NCBI GenBank assembly: GCA_016871495.1 | Contig: VHDF01000029.1 | Span: 1-53,871, forward strand | Direction of reading: 5' to 3' | DNA from: Verrucomicrobiota bacterium | GTDB taxonomy: Bacteria; Verrucomicrobiota; Verrucomicrobiia; Limisphaerales; VHDF01 | DNA: 53,871 nucleotides | Shown: positions 17,701 to 25,959 of the stretch, piece after piece | How the letters are laid out: every line of letters begins with the position of its first letter | Numbering within the stretch: the first letter of the stretch is position 1 | Notes under the pieces: model-generated | What the model was told of the DNA's origin: nothing | What the model saw: the letters and a program-made list of their open reading frames with translations, nothing else | Database searches by the model: none | Position numbers and translations under genes: made by a program

Positions 17701-18441
17701 TACCGTGCCTTTGGACAAGCTTCCGTCGCAGAGGTCCTGGGATCGCATGCCTCGCGAGCCTTGGAGTTCCGCGTGAATACGCTCGACAGCAAAGTGTTTT
17801 TGAATCGCGGCGGAAGATTCGAAGCGCGCTCCCTGCCGGTCGAGGCCCAATTCGCGCCGGCCTTTGGAGTCAGCGCAGGCGACTTGGACGGGGACGGCCA
17901 TGAAGACTTGTTCCTGGCCCAAAACTTTTTTGATGTGGACCCCGACAGTTCCCGTTTCGACGCGGGAGTGGGCCTTTGCCTGCTCGGGGATGGTCGCGGT
18001 GGATTCACCGCGCAGTCCCCTGCGGCGTCAGGCATTCGCATCTATGGGGAGCAACGGGGCATCGCCCTTTCGGATTTCGACCGCGACGGGCGCCTCGACT
18101 TGGCCGTGGGTCAGAATCGGGCCCCAACCCAGCTCTATCACAACCGGCGCGCTCGTCCTGGCCTTCGTGTCCGGCTGACCGGTCCGGCCGGAAACACACA
18201 GGCCGCGGGGGCCACACTCCGTTGGGTGGCCGGGAAGAGCAGCTCTCCGGTCCGCTCAATCGCCATCGGCTCAGGCTATTGGTCTCAAGACAGCTCTGTG
18301 CAGGTTCTGCCCTCGCCCCCTTCGAACGCGGAATTGGAGGTCGTCTGGCCTGGCGGAAAACGCACGCGCTCGGCCATCCCGGGATCCGCCCGGGAAATCG
18401 AGGTCCATGTTGATGGCGTGATCAAAGTGGTCCTCTTGTGA
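14728..18441 (+). CDS. Exported two-unit FG-GAP/ASPIC-UnbV giant protein, paralogue 2
   Basis: The 1,237-residue product is collinear with its upstream neighbour over its whole length. It has a signal peptide (MIPQTRKPRVLGWVPAALL..., cleavage probably after ARA), a first propeller with DIDGDGWCD, DIDGDGDLE, DINGDGTPD and DVDLDGYED, and a first ASPIC/UnbV domain near residue 556 (KLRGSGGNTRGIGAKI, MIGGGRYLSGDD). The linker motif here is AHTHWDDPFDD. A second propeller follows, with a second ASPIC/UnbV domain near 1145 in which the glycine-rich turn reads GSGYWSQDSS. The ATG at 14728 overlaps the preceding stop as ATGA. Divergence from paralogue 1 is spread evenly, with conserved loop spacing, which fits an old tandem duplication under selection and not a recent copy. 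Function is unknown beyond probable calcium-dependent binding outside the cell. Confidence 0.88.
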   Translation: MIPQTRKPRVLGWVPAALLAALGWFSARAADPLRWESFPHHRRAALTVPTSDRVGFTRMLPEITGLQFTNRLSDTATATNRILENGSGVALGDIDGDGWCDIYFCRLEGSNALYRNLGGWKFQEVTAPAGVACADQMSTGAVFADVEGDGDLDLFVTSLGQGVRLFINQGGGTFLPASESGLVARGGSTSMALADIDGDGDLELYVANYRTTTYKDAPPGVKAEVALIDGKIVVTPEDRFEGLPYKGGGMGLIEKGEPDVLYVNKGGGKFGRIAWTSGAFVDEEGKTLSGPPLDWGLSVMFRDINGDGTPDLYLCNDFSFSRDRMWLNEGGRRFRAAPPFSLRTLSMSSMGVDFADINRDGWDDFVVVDMLSRDWGARQRQRANTLKGKVDLPVGDPKYRPEVSRNTLHLNRGDGTYAEIAQLAGLEASEWSWGAVFLDVDLDGYEDLLVTTGNNHDSLDADLLKQIAKPPDQVSAQEHFENLSKFPRLETPNLAFRNRGDLTFEEMGGAWGFGDSGISHGMALADLDLDGDLDVVMNNLHQVSGVYRNDTSAPRVAVKLRGSGGNTRGIGAKIKLRGGKGPAQSQEMIGGGRYLSGDDCLRVFAASPPGPNATLEVLWRHGTQTVISNIQPNFIYEVIEQPGLPAAPKPPPPSPPLFENISDRLAHTHWDDPFDDTLRQPALSRGLSRLGPGITWFDEEGDGWDDLVIGAGRGGTWTFFRNDRKGGLILESDPAFKETLLRDQTTVLGWIDRRQHRGFLAAESSYEASNPGDPSLQHYRLQEKRVTPILKAGRSSPGPTAMADIDGDGHLDLFVGGRVIPGRYPEPATSQVLLGGNDLFASNSPGEMGLSITGMISGALFADLDRDGFAELILACEWGPVRIFRNDRGKLVEATREWGLADELGWWNGVTAGDFDEDGHVDLCVSNWGRNSKYQRFLGQTLRLHAGDFHGQNVVDLVEGQFDPRLGYFVPVRDFDTIAQVFPELRERVTTYRAFGQASVAEVLGSHASRALEFRVNTLDSKVFLNRGGRFEARSLPVEAQFAPAFGVSAGDLDGDGHEDLFLAQNFFDVDPDSSRFDAGVGLCLLGDGRGGFTAQSPAASGIRIYGEQRGIALSDFDRDGRLDLAVGQNRAPTQLYHNRRARPGLRVRLTGPAGNTQAAGATLRWVAGKSSSPVRSIAIGSGYWSQDSSVQVLPSPPSNAELEVVWPGGKRTRSAIPGSAREIEVHVDGVIKVVLL

Positions 18442-21400
18442 AACCCGGCCTTCCATCCTGGATCCCTGGGGCATGGATGCGCGCCATGGTTCTCGCCGGC
18501 GCCGTGCAGTGCGGCCTTCAAGCGGCCGCTCCTTCCTTCCGCGTCCTCTCGCTGCCGGCGCCGGCAAACCCTCCGCGCGCGGGTTTCACCCGGCTGCCGG
18601 CCGGGCAAACCGGGGTGGCCTTCACCAATGTGCTTTCGGACGAACGCTCCATTGCCAATCGCAACCTGCTCAGCGGCTCCGGTGTCGCCGCGGGCGACGT
18701 CGATGCGGACGGCAAGGCCGACCTCTATTTCTGCGGGCTCGATTCGAACAACAAATTGTTTCGCAATCTGGGCGGATGGCGGTTTGAGGACATCACCGAC
18801 CAAGCCGGGGTCGCGTGTGCCGGCCAGGATTCCACGGGCGCAGCCTTCGCGGATGTGGACGGGGATGGAGATCTGGACCTGCTGGTCAACGCGCTCGGCG
18901 GCGGAACGCGCCTCTTCAAAAACGAGGGTGGAGGAAGGTTTCGCGAGACGACGGCGGAAGCCGGACTGGCTTCACGCCACGGGAGCATGTCGATGGCTCT
19001 TGCCGACATCGAAGGCGACGGGGATCTCGACCTTTACGTTTGCAATTTCTTTCCCACCACCATCAAAGACCAGCCCCGAGCCCGATTCTCCATCACACCG
19101 ATGGAGGGACGCCCGGTGGTCACGGCCGTCAACGGACGCCCGGCGACGGACGCCGATCTGACCAACCGCTTTGTCTTCACCCCCTCCGGTGAAGTGTTGG
19201 AATACGGTCAGGCGGACGACTTTTTTCGCAATGACGGACAGGGCCGCTTCAGCCGCATCTCCTTTACCGACGGCACGTTTCTGGACGAAGACGGACGTCC
19301 GCTGAACTCCGCCCCGCAGGACTGGGGGCTGGCCGTGCAGTTTCACGACCTCAACGCCGATGGCGCACCGGATTTGTACGTTTGCAACGACTTGTTTACG
19401 CCAGACCGCATTTGGATCAATGACGGGCGGGGACGCTTCAGGGCCATCGCGCGAACCTCGATTCGCAACATCTCGAGCTTTTCGATGGGCGTGGATTTCG
19501 GAGATCTGAACCGCGACGGCCATGTCGATTTTTTTGTCGTCGATATGCTCAGCCGCGACACGTTGAAACGGCTGGTCCAAGTGAGTTCGATGGACAACTT
19601 TCAATGGCCACCGGGATTGTATGACAACCGCCCCCAGTTTTCCCGCAACACCCTGCACATCAATCGCGGCGACGGCACGTTCGCGGAACTCGCTTACTTT
19701 GCCGGTCTCGAAGCGAGCGACTGGTCTTGGGGTCCGATTTTCCTGGATGTGGACCTCGATGGCTACGAGGACATCCTGGTCACCAACGGACAGTGGCGCG
19801 ATTTCCAGAACGCCGACATGGCAGCCCGCATCGACAGCGCCCGCGCGTCCCGCCAACTCACGGCGGCAGATATCGCACGGCTGCAACGGGAAATTCCGAG
19901 GCTCGACACCCGGAATGTGGCGTTCCGGAATCGGGGGAATCTCACTTTCGAAGAAGTGGGCGAAAGGTGGGGGTTCGCGGACCCGGGCGTCTCCCAAGGC
20001 ATGGCGCTGGCGGATTTGGATGACGATGGAGACCTCGACGTGGTGGTGAACAATCTGAACGCGCCCGCCGCAGTCTATCGCAATGAAAGCACAGGCCCGC
20101 GGGTCGCCGTCCGCCTCAAGGGCCGGGGACCGAATACTTTCGGCATCGGCGCCAAAGTCCGGTTGCTGGGAGGACCCGTTCCCGTTCAAGGCCAGGAGTT
20201 GCTCGCGGGGGGGCGATATCTTTCGGGAGACGATCCTCGGCGTGTTTTTGCCGCGGGAACCAACCCCAAAAACCTTCGACTGGAAGTGATCTGGCGCGGC
20301 GGAAATCAAAGCTCGATCGACGCCGTGGAGCCGAATCGGATGTACGTCATCGAAGAAATGGACGCGGCGGCTCCTCCTGCATCGCCGCCCAACAAGCCCG
20401 CCGCTCCGGCGTGGTTCGAGGACCTTTCGGCGAAATTGAACCACTCGCACCACGAGGAACCCTTCAACGATTTCGAATTACAACCGCTCCTGCCCCGCCG
20501 CTTTAGCACTCTCGGCCCGGGCGTAGGATGGGTGGACCTCAACGGCGACGGGCGTGAGGAAATCGTCGTCGGCAGCGGGCGTGGCGGTCCAGTCGCAGCC
20601 GTGACATTCGATCCCTCCGGGGTGTTCCAACCCCTGGAAGGATCCCTCTGGAAGCGCCCGGTGACAAGGGATACGGCGGGTCTGGCCGGGCTCGAACAAT
20701 TCCTGCTGCTGGGCAGCTCCAGTTTCGAGGATGGCCGGACTCAAGCCGGCATCTTGCGCATTTACGATGCGCTCCGCGGCGCCAGTGGCGAAAGCGTGTC
20801 CGGCCACGACATGATCGCGGGGCCCCTCGCCGTCGCCGATTTCGACCTTGATGGCGACCTGGATGTTTTCGTGGGATGCCGCGCGCTGCGCGGGCGCTAC
20901 CCGGAACCGGGCGCTTCCCTGTTGCTGCGCAACGACGCCGGACGCTGGGCAGTGGCCCAATCCCTCGACGCCGGAATGGTCACCGGTGCCCTCTTCTCCG
21001 ATCTCGATTCGGACGGTCGCGCCGAATTGGTCCTGGCCACGGATTGGGGTCCTCTTCGCGTTTTTTCCATCCGGGATGGAACCTTTCACAGTGGCGGGGT
21101 CTTGGATCGCAAGCTCGCGGCATGGACCGGTTGGTGGAGTGCCGTGGCCACAGGGGATTTCGACGGGGATGGACGTCTGGACCTCGTGGCCTCGAACTGG
21201 GGCCGAAACCACCGAATGCGAGCCTCCAGCGAACATCCGGCGCGGATCCGCTTCGCCGATCTGGACGGCAATGGAACGGTGGAAGTTGTCGAGACCCTTT
21301 GGGATCAGAACTTGAACCGGGAAGCCCTTTGGACCGGCTGGCAGGATTTACGCCCCGCCGCTCCTTTTCTGGCCGAGCGCGTGGAAAAATTTGAACAGTA

Positions 21401-22145
21401 CGCTTCATCCACTTTGCCCGACGTCTTTGGGCCGGCTTGGGCAGGCATGAAGGAGAGGACAGCCACGACGTTCGCGAGCATGGTCTTTCTGAATCGTGGA
21501 GATCGCTTCGAGGCGCGAGAATTGCCGATGGAAGCTCAATGGGCTCCCGGATTCGGACTTTCCGTGGCGGACTTCGACGGGGACGGGCAGGAGGACGTGT
21601 TCATGGCTCAGAACTTCTTCGGCCAGCACCGATCCCAAAGCCGCCAGGACGCAGGCCGCGGGGTGCTTCTGAAGGGTGACGGCCAAGGGGGCTTTGGATC
21701 CATTCCAGGCCAGGAATCCGGATTGCTCGTTTACGGGGAAGGTCGTGGGAGCGCCGTGGGTGATTTTGATGCGGACGGGCGTCCGGACTTGCTGGTGGGG
21801 CAGAACGGCGCCGAGACCAAGCTCTTTCGAAATCGCGCGGCTCGTCCAGCGCGACGGATCCGGATCGAAGGCCGCGAAGGCAACCGCCATGGCATCGGGG
21901 CACTCGTGAGAGTGCGGCAGGGGGCGCGATGGAGTTCCGTGAAGGAGATCAAGTCCGGCACCGGCTACGGTTCCACCGATGCTCCGGTGCTCTTGTTCAA
22001 CCTTGAGGATCAGCCCGGGGAAATCGAGATTCGCTGGTCGGGAGGCGCCGTGATGAAGCACTCGCTCCCGGCGGGGCCAGGCGAGATCAAGGTATCCCAA
22101 AAAGAGAACCGCGTTGTGAGTTCTTCCGTCAGGGCAACGCCTTGA
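18438..22145 (+). CDS. Exported two-unit FG-GAP/ASPIC-UnbV giant protein, paralogue 3
   Basis: The 1,235-residue product starts at a GTG (18438) that overlaps the stop of paralogue 2 as GTGA. It has a signal peptide ending near residue 31 (LQAAA). The first propeller carries DVDADGKAD, DVDGDGDLD, DLNADGAPD, DLNRDGHVD and DVDLDGYED loops. The first ASPIC/UnbV domain is near 555 (RLKGRGPNTFGIGAKV, LLAGGRYLSGDDPRRVFAAG). The linker reads NHSHHEEPFNDFELQPLLP, closest to the ENxFxDF-x2-Q-x-LLP form I know from CRTAC1-like proteins of other phyla. The second propeller (DLNGDGREE, DFDLDGDLD, DFDGDGRLD, DFDGDGQED) ends in a second ASPIC/UnbV domain near 1137, with the C-terminus after about 1225. It is the last gene of the operon; no stem-loop terminator is evident behind it. 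Confidence 0.88.
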   Translation: MKPGLPSWIPGAWMRAMVLAGAVQCGLQAAAPSFRVLSLPAPANPPRAGFTRLPAGQTGVAFTNVLSDERSIANRNLLSGSGVAAGDVDADGKADLYFCGLDSNNKLFRNLGGWRFEDITDQAGVACAGQDSTGAAFADVDGDGDLDLLVNALGGGTRLFKNEGGGRFRETTAEAGLASRHGSMSMALADIEGDGDLDLYVCNFFPTTIKDQPRARFSITPMEGRPVVTAVNGRPATDADLTNRFVFTPSGEVLEYGQADDFFRNDGQGRFSRISFTDGTFLDEDGRPLNSAPQDWGLAVQFHDLNADGAPDLYVCNDLFTPDRIWINDGRGRFRAIARTSIRNISSFSMGVDFGDLNRDGHVDFFVVDMLSRDTLKRLVQVSSMDNFQWPPGLYDNRPQFSRNTLHINRGDGTFAELAYFAGLEASDWSWGPIFLDVDLDGYEDILVTNGQWRDFQNADMAARIDSARASRQLTAADIARLQREIPRLDTRNVAFRNRGNLTFEEVGERWGFADPGVSQGMALADLDDDGDLDVVVNNLNAPAAVYRNESTGPRVAVRLKGRGPNTFGIGAKVRLLGGPVPVQGQELLAGGRYLSGDDPRRVFAAGTNPKNLRLEVIWRGGNQSSIDAVEPNRMYVIEEMDAAAPPASPPNKPAAPAWFEDLSAKLNHSHHEEPFNDFELQPLLPRRFSTLGPGVGWVDLNGDGREEIVVGSGRGGPVAAVTFDPSGVFQPLEGSLWKRPVTRDTAGLAGLEQFLLLGSSSFEDGRTQAGILRIYDALRGASGESVSGHDMIAGPLAVADFDLDGDLDVFVGCRALRGRYPEPGASLLLRNDAGRWAVAQSLDAGMVTGALFSDLDSDGRAELVLATDWGPLRVFSIRDGTFHSGGVLDRKLAAWTGWWSAVATGDFDGDGRLDLVASNWGRNHRMRASSEHPARIRFADLDGNGTVEVVETLWDQNLNREALWTGWQDLRPAAPFLAERVEKFEQYASSTLPDVFGPAWAGMKERTATTFASMVFLNRGDRFEARELPMEAQWAPGFGLSVADFDGDGQEDVFMAQNFFGQHRSQSRQDAGRGVLLKGDGQGGFGSIPGQESGLLVYGEGRGSAVGDFDADGRPDLLVGQNGAETKLFRNRAARPARRIRIEGREGNRHGIGALVRVRQGARWSSVKEIKSGTGYGSTDAPVLLFNLEDQPGEIEIRWSGGAVMKHSLPAGPGEIKVSQKENRVVSSSVRATP

Positions 22146-22937
22146 CCATGCCATGCTCCGTCAGGAACTTGTGGCTGTGGACACGGTCGTTTTCGGAGGC
22201 GCCAACGTGCCAAGGTTACTCGGGTTCGGGTAATCTCGAAATCGTCAATTCAGCAGCGTCGAGAGGCGCAAAAGCTGGAGCGTCAAAACGGCATTTGAAC
22301 GTGGTGAAGATTTTCTAAGGCCTGGATGAGAAAGACACGACGAAGCACGAGGCCTATCCTTGATGGATCTGGTGAGTGATTCAGAATGGCTTCATCGCCA
22401 GGACCTCGCGAAGATTCATGAAGGGCAATTGCCGTTCTGAGATTCAACCCTTCGCAACCGACGTCACGCAACTCAAACTCGTCCCGCCAAGAATCCCAAC
22501 GGGATTCCGTCCCGAAGCCCAAGGTTGCGAGGAACGAGCTACCTTGGGTCACGGTTCGCCCATGGAAACCAACCCCAACGGGGTTGTGACGAAAACCTAT
22601 TTCCGTTTGGCGGGGTCAAGCCACAACCGCGTTGCGGTTGAATTGATTTCCAAACGGCGACCCAAGGTAGCTCGTTCCTCGCAACCTTGGGCTGGAGGAC
22701 ACAATCCCTTTGGGATTGAAGGTGGGATTCCGTCGCCGTGGGCATCGCCCATTCCGTGGCCCATTCGCCCTGGCGAACCGCGTCTCGTTTCACCATCCTT
22801 GCGCCACCGTCCAATCACCCTCCTCCGTTTCCATCCATCGAATCCACCATCGATGGCTCCGCAATACTGAATCTGACCCTCGCGAAGCCCTACACCGCTG
22901 ACCCGGGCCAAGCCCTGCACAAAGTTTTTTCGGATGA
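22146..22937. other. Gene-poor spacer with a long inverted repeat
   Basis: No convincing gene is seen between the propeller operon and the convergent Asp-box gene. Short frames exist on both strands but show no domain or start signal. The middle is occupied by a 35-base perfect inverted repeat and related palindromes. Confidence 0.6.
22516..22693. repeat. 35-bp perfect inverted repeat (arms 22516-22550 and 22659-22693)
   Basis: The two arms are exact reverse complements. Each arm also contains its own near-palindrome (cccaaggt...accttggg), so four pairing segments result. The 108-base spacer holds smaller palindromes (aaccccaacggggtt, caaccgcgttgcggttg). The sequence could fold into a large cruciform or a structured RNA. 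Similar Gln/Leu-rich mock frames are often annotated as hypothetical proteins in related genomes, but I see no coding signal. Confidence 0.8.
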
Positions 22938-24281
22938 TCAACGCGAAACGTTTCTTGGTTCGATGCGAAAAAAGTAGACCTTGGATTTTCCATCGGTGAT
23001 TTCTCGCGGTGGTTCTTGGTCGGTGAACGAACCGATCACGGCTCCATCTTCGGTCACCTTGCGATAACCTCCGATCGAGTAGAGTCGGAACGATTGCTCC
23101 GATCGCGCGTAGTCCTGCCAGGTCTCTCCTGCATCATGACTGACCAAACAGGCCAGATTCCCTGAGTCGTTTCCGATCAGAAATAGGCGATCGGGGACGG
23201 ATGGATGATGCGCGAGAAAACCATCCAATCCACTGAGATTGATGCGATTCCCCGACACCTTCGGGTAGCGGTCAATCTGCTTTTTGCCTGTGGCCAGGTC
23301 GTAGCGAACATAGTGCTGGCGTGGTGGCTGGGTTTGGGCTTGATAGAAGCCATGCCAATGCTCGGCGGTCGCCAGTCCGCAGGCGAGCCAGGTATGCACC
23401 TCAAACTCATCATCGAGCGTCACTCGCAGAGCGGGGCCTGTTTCATCGGCGATGATCGGGAGCTCGAGTTCCTTACGGCTGGCATCACCCGCCGGTAACC
23501 ATGAATAAAAACTGTCGCCACCATCCTGCGAGATCATGTGATGGATATCCCGGTACATATACTCGCCGTGCTTCTGCGTGGTCCACGCCAAGTGTAGTTC
23601 ACCTTGCGGGTTGAGTGAGAGCAGTGGGTACTGCAGCATTCCGTTGGGGCCCGAAGCGAGCAACACGCGGGAATCGATCCAAGTGCCATCCAGTCGCAGG
23701 CGATGAAAGGTATTGTTGTGGGAGAAGAAGTAGAGTCGGTCACGTGCCGCATCGATCATGGCCGAGTACTTGCCGGCCGCCCCGCCCGGGATCCGGGTCG
23801 TGCTGGGTCCAGGCCGATTGCCGGACGGGTTCTCTAACCAAGATCGGATCGCGGCCAATTTCCATCGATCGAGAAACGCGTCGCCGCGGACGAAGTCGAC
23901 TCGGATCAGATAGAGATTGCCGTGGACATCGCACTCCAGGACGGGCGGATTGGTCGCCTCGGACCGCTCGACGAGCGTAACGAAGCGGACTCCCGCATCG
24001 CGGCTGACCGAGAGTCGCCAAGCTTGATCGGTGTAAGCTTCATTTCGGGAACGCAGATGGGTCATGAAGATCAGCCCGCCCCTTTGGACCACTTTTTGGT
24101 TGTGGCTTTGGAAGGTGGCGTAGTGGATGACTGGCTCATCGACCATCGTCAAACGAACTCGACCAGGCAACGGTGGATCTGTTCGGGCTTCGCTGCTGGA
24201 AGCATTGATCCATAAGCAACAGGTTAACAGGGGGACAAACCCCAGATGCTTCCGAGATAGATTCAATGGGTTGCAAATCAT
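22938..24281 (-). CDS. Exported Asp-box (BNR/sialidase-like) beta-propeller protein
   Basis: The 447-residue product has a signal peptide at about residues 1-30 (hydrophobic LGFVPLLTCCLW, small residues SSSEA before the probable cut). Three Asp-box motifs of the S-x-D-x-G-x-[TS]-[WFY] kind can be seen: SVSRDAGVRFV, MISQDGGDSFY and VSHDAGETWQ. These mark blades of a sialidase-type or BNR-4 propeller. The sialidase catalytic set (arginine triad, FRIP box) is not evident, so an enzymatic call is not justified. Glycan or polymer binding, or an unassigned exopolysaccharide enzyme, is possible. It stands alone between non-coding stretches. Its base and codon use looks less GC-rich than the propeller operon, which could mean later acquisition; this was judged by eye. 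Confidence 0.8.
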   Translation of the reverse strand: MICNPLNLSRKHLGFVPLLTCCLWINASSSEARTDPPLPGRVRLTMVDEPVIHYATFQSHNQKVVQRGGLIFMTHLRSRNEAYTDQAWRLSVSRDAGVRFVTLVERSEATNPPVLECDVHGNLYLIRVDFVRGDAFLDRWKLAAIRSWLENPSGNRPGPSTTRIPGGAAGKYSAMIDAARDRLYFFSHNNTFHRLRLDGTWIDSRVLLASGPNGMLQYPLLSLNPQGELHLAWTTQKHGEYMYRDIHHMISQDGGDSFYSWLPAGDASRKELELPIIADETGPALRVTLDDEFEVHTWLACGLATAEHWHGFYQAQTQPPRQHYVRYDLATGKKQIDRYPKVSGNRINLSGLDGFLAHHPSVPDRLFLIGNDSGNLACLVSHDAGETWQDYARSEQSFRLYSIGGYRKVTEDGAVIGSFTDQEPPREITDGKSKVYFFRIEPRNVSR

Positions 24282-24700
24282 TTCTGGGATCCTCGATCGC
24301 AGCGGGATGTTGGATTCGAGGAAACCGGGACATTTTACAAGTCCAGTCTTAAGTCAAGGTTCATCGTCGCCCTGAACAATCTCACCATCGAATCCGCCAT
24401 CGCCGCCTCCGTCATCTCGAATCCCGTTGATTGCGCGTCGCTGGTCTGCGGGACTGGCTTTTCGGTGGTCGTGATTTGGTTTCGGGCTCCTTCCAGTGCG
24501 TGAGCATCCAAAACCTCTTCTTGAATGGCAGAGCAGCAATTCATACGTCAACTTTTTGACTAAAATAATCAGAGCACAGTTGGACGAGAGACTGAAGCAC
24601 CGATGCCCCACCTCCATCGCACGTTGGCGCCCAATACGCTCAATCTGCGATATTTTCTTTTGCAACTCTGCTTTTGTGTGTCTATGCTTTGTCTCAATAT
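24282..24700. other. Divergent promoter region, no gene seen
   Basis: This lies between the Asp-box gene (minus strand) and the CarH-like gene (plus strand). It is more AT-rich near 24540-24700. Only short unsupported frames occur. It should hold the promoters of both genes. Confidence 0.5.
24547..24560. promoter_or_regulatory. Possible operator upstream of the CarH-like gene
   Basis: The inverted repeat gtcaa-cttt-ttgac lies 141 bases before the ATG at 24701, in the AT-rich part of the promoter region. CarH/LitR proteins bind dyads overlapping their own promoters, which makes it a candidate autoregulatory site. No standard -10 box is positioned convincingly around it. Confidence 0.3.
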
Positions 24701-25645
24701 ATGTCGGAAGCGCATCATGCAATCAAGGCGGTCGCGCTGCGCACGGGGTTGACCGCCCACGTCATTCGCATTTGGGAGAAGCGATACCAGGCGGTGAAGC
24801 CTGAACGCACAGGCACAAACCGCCGCCTCTACTCGGAAGAGCAAATCGAGCGACTCAGCCTGCTCCGCGACGTCACGCGTGCGGGCCATCACATCGGTCC
24901 TGTGGCCGGACTGCCGACCGAGAAGTTGCGCACACTCGCCGCCGAGGCCGAAACAGAAGAAGGCCGAATTCGGCAAGCGACCAGCGGCGCCGAGGGAAAG
25001 ACGTCCATTCTCAAGGACTGCATCGCCGCCGTGGAGAATCTCGACTCCCGCGCGCTGGAAGGCGCGCTCAAGCGCGGGGCGTTGGAGTTGGGCGCCCAAG
25101 GATTGTTGCAACGCGTGATTGCGCCACTCGCCCAAACCATCGGCGAACTGTGGCGGGACGGAACCATCACCGCTGCCCATGAACACTTCGCGAGCGCGGT
25201 GATCCGAATTTTCCTCGGGCACGCCGCAAGGCCATTCGCCGGCTTGGAGATCGCGCCGGCCTTGGTTGTGGCAACCCCCGCCGGACAGCTTCATGAATTG
25301 GGCGCGCTGATTGTCAGCGCGGCGGCGGCCAATCTGGGCTGGTACGTCACCTATCTCGGAGCCAGCCTGCCTGCGGCAGAAATTGCGGGAGCGGCGCGCC
25401 AGAACCAAGCCCGGGCGGTGGCGTTGAGCCTCGTCTATCCCGAGGACGACCCAAGGCTGGAGGGCGAAATGATGCGACTTCGAGAATGCTTGCCGATGGA
25501 AGTCCCGATTCTGGTGGGCGGACGCGCAATGCCAGCGTATCGCGAAGCCCTGGATAAAATCGGCGCCCTTCAAATCAAGGACTTGGCGCATTTCTGCAAC
25601 GTGCTGGATGAACACCGCAAACCACTCGGAAAGACCGGACGATGA
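24701..25645 (+). CDS. CarH/LitR-like B12-dependent photoreceptor transcription regulator
   Basis: From ATG 24701 the product has 314 residues. An N-terminal MerR-type winged helix (about 5-75) contains AVALRTGLTAHVIRIWEKRY and NRRLYSEEQIERLSLLRD. A four-helix cobalamin cap domain follows at about 100-190, with WRDGTITAAHEH near residue 150. That is exactly the W-x9-EH signature of CarH, which senses light through adenosylcobalamin. The Rossmann B12-binding domain (about 185-310) keeps the lower-ligand histidine in GQLHELG and the LGASLP turn. In the dark CarH-type tetramers repress promoters; light breaks the Co-C bond and releases DNA. Usual targets are carotenoid or photolyase genes, none of which lie in this window. 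An upstream GTG at 24674 is possible but adds unconserved residues. Confidence 0.85.
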   Translation: MSEAHHAIKAVALRTGLTAHVIRIWEKRYQAVKPERTGTNRRLYSEEQIERLSLLRDVTRAGHHIGPVAGLPTEKLRTLAAEAETEEGRIRQATSGAEGKTSILKDCIAAVENLDSRALEGALKRGALELGAQGLLQRVIAPLAQTIGELWRDGTITAAHEHFASAVIRIFLGHAARPFAGLEIAPALVVATPAGQLHELGALIVSAAAANLGWYVTYLGASLPAAEIAGAARQNQARAVALSLVYPEDDPRLEGEMMRLRECLPMEVPILVGGRAMPAYREALDKIGALQIKDLAHFCNVLDEHRKPLGKTGR

Positions 25646-25648
25646 CAC

Positions 25649-25877
25649 CAGTGCATCCACAGGTTTTCGGTGATGCGCACGGCAGCGCCGGGGCGCGGCT
25701 TTGACGCCGCCTCACGGCGTGTCTGCAACGGGGCATGGCAGGTCAACGAGCGAGGGTGCTACCAGGGGCGAAGTCGTTCACCCAGGGCAATCCATGAGCG
25801 GGAGAACATCGCCGCGGCCGATTGGCGCGAGCGGAAGCGCCGTGAACGGCGCGCCCTGACAACTTGCGGATGCACCG
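25649..25877 (+). mobile_element. 229-bp GGTGCATCC-ended element behind the CarH-like gene
   Basis: The left end cagtgcatccacaggtt and the reverse-complemented right end cggtgcatccgcaagtt agree at 14 of 17 positions. The inside holds GC-rich palindromes (gacgccgcctcacggcgtg). It begins three bases after the carH stop, so it may supply that gene's transcript end. No clean target duplication is visible. The right part recurs at 9250-9428. Confidence 0.6.
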
Positions 25878-25959
25878 CGGCAGATTCCCGGGTCCGCTTT
25901 GACCTTGTTTGCACCCTCCTGCGTCTCTACGATGACAAGCATTGGATTCCTGATCCGTG

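Noticed and set aside
22283-22870. Overlapping frames of 90-160 codons on both strands
   Set aside because: They run across the inverted repeat, have no domain or signal peptide, and mirror each other because the repeat is palindromic.
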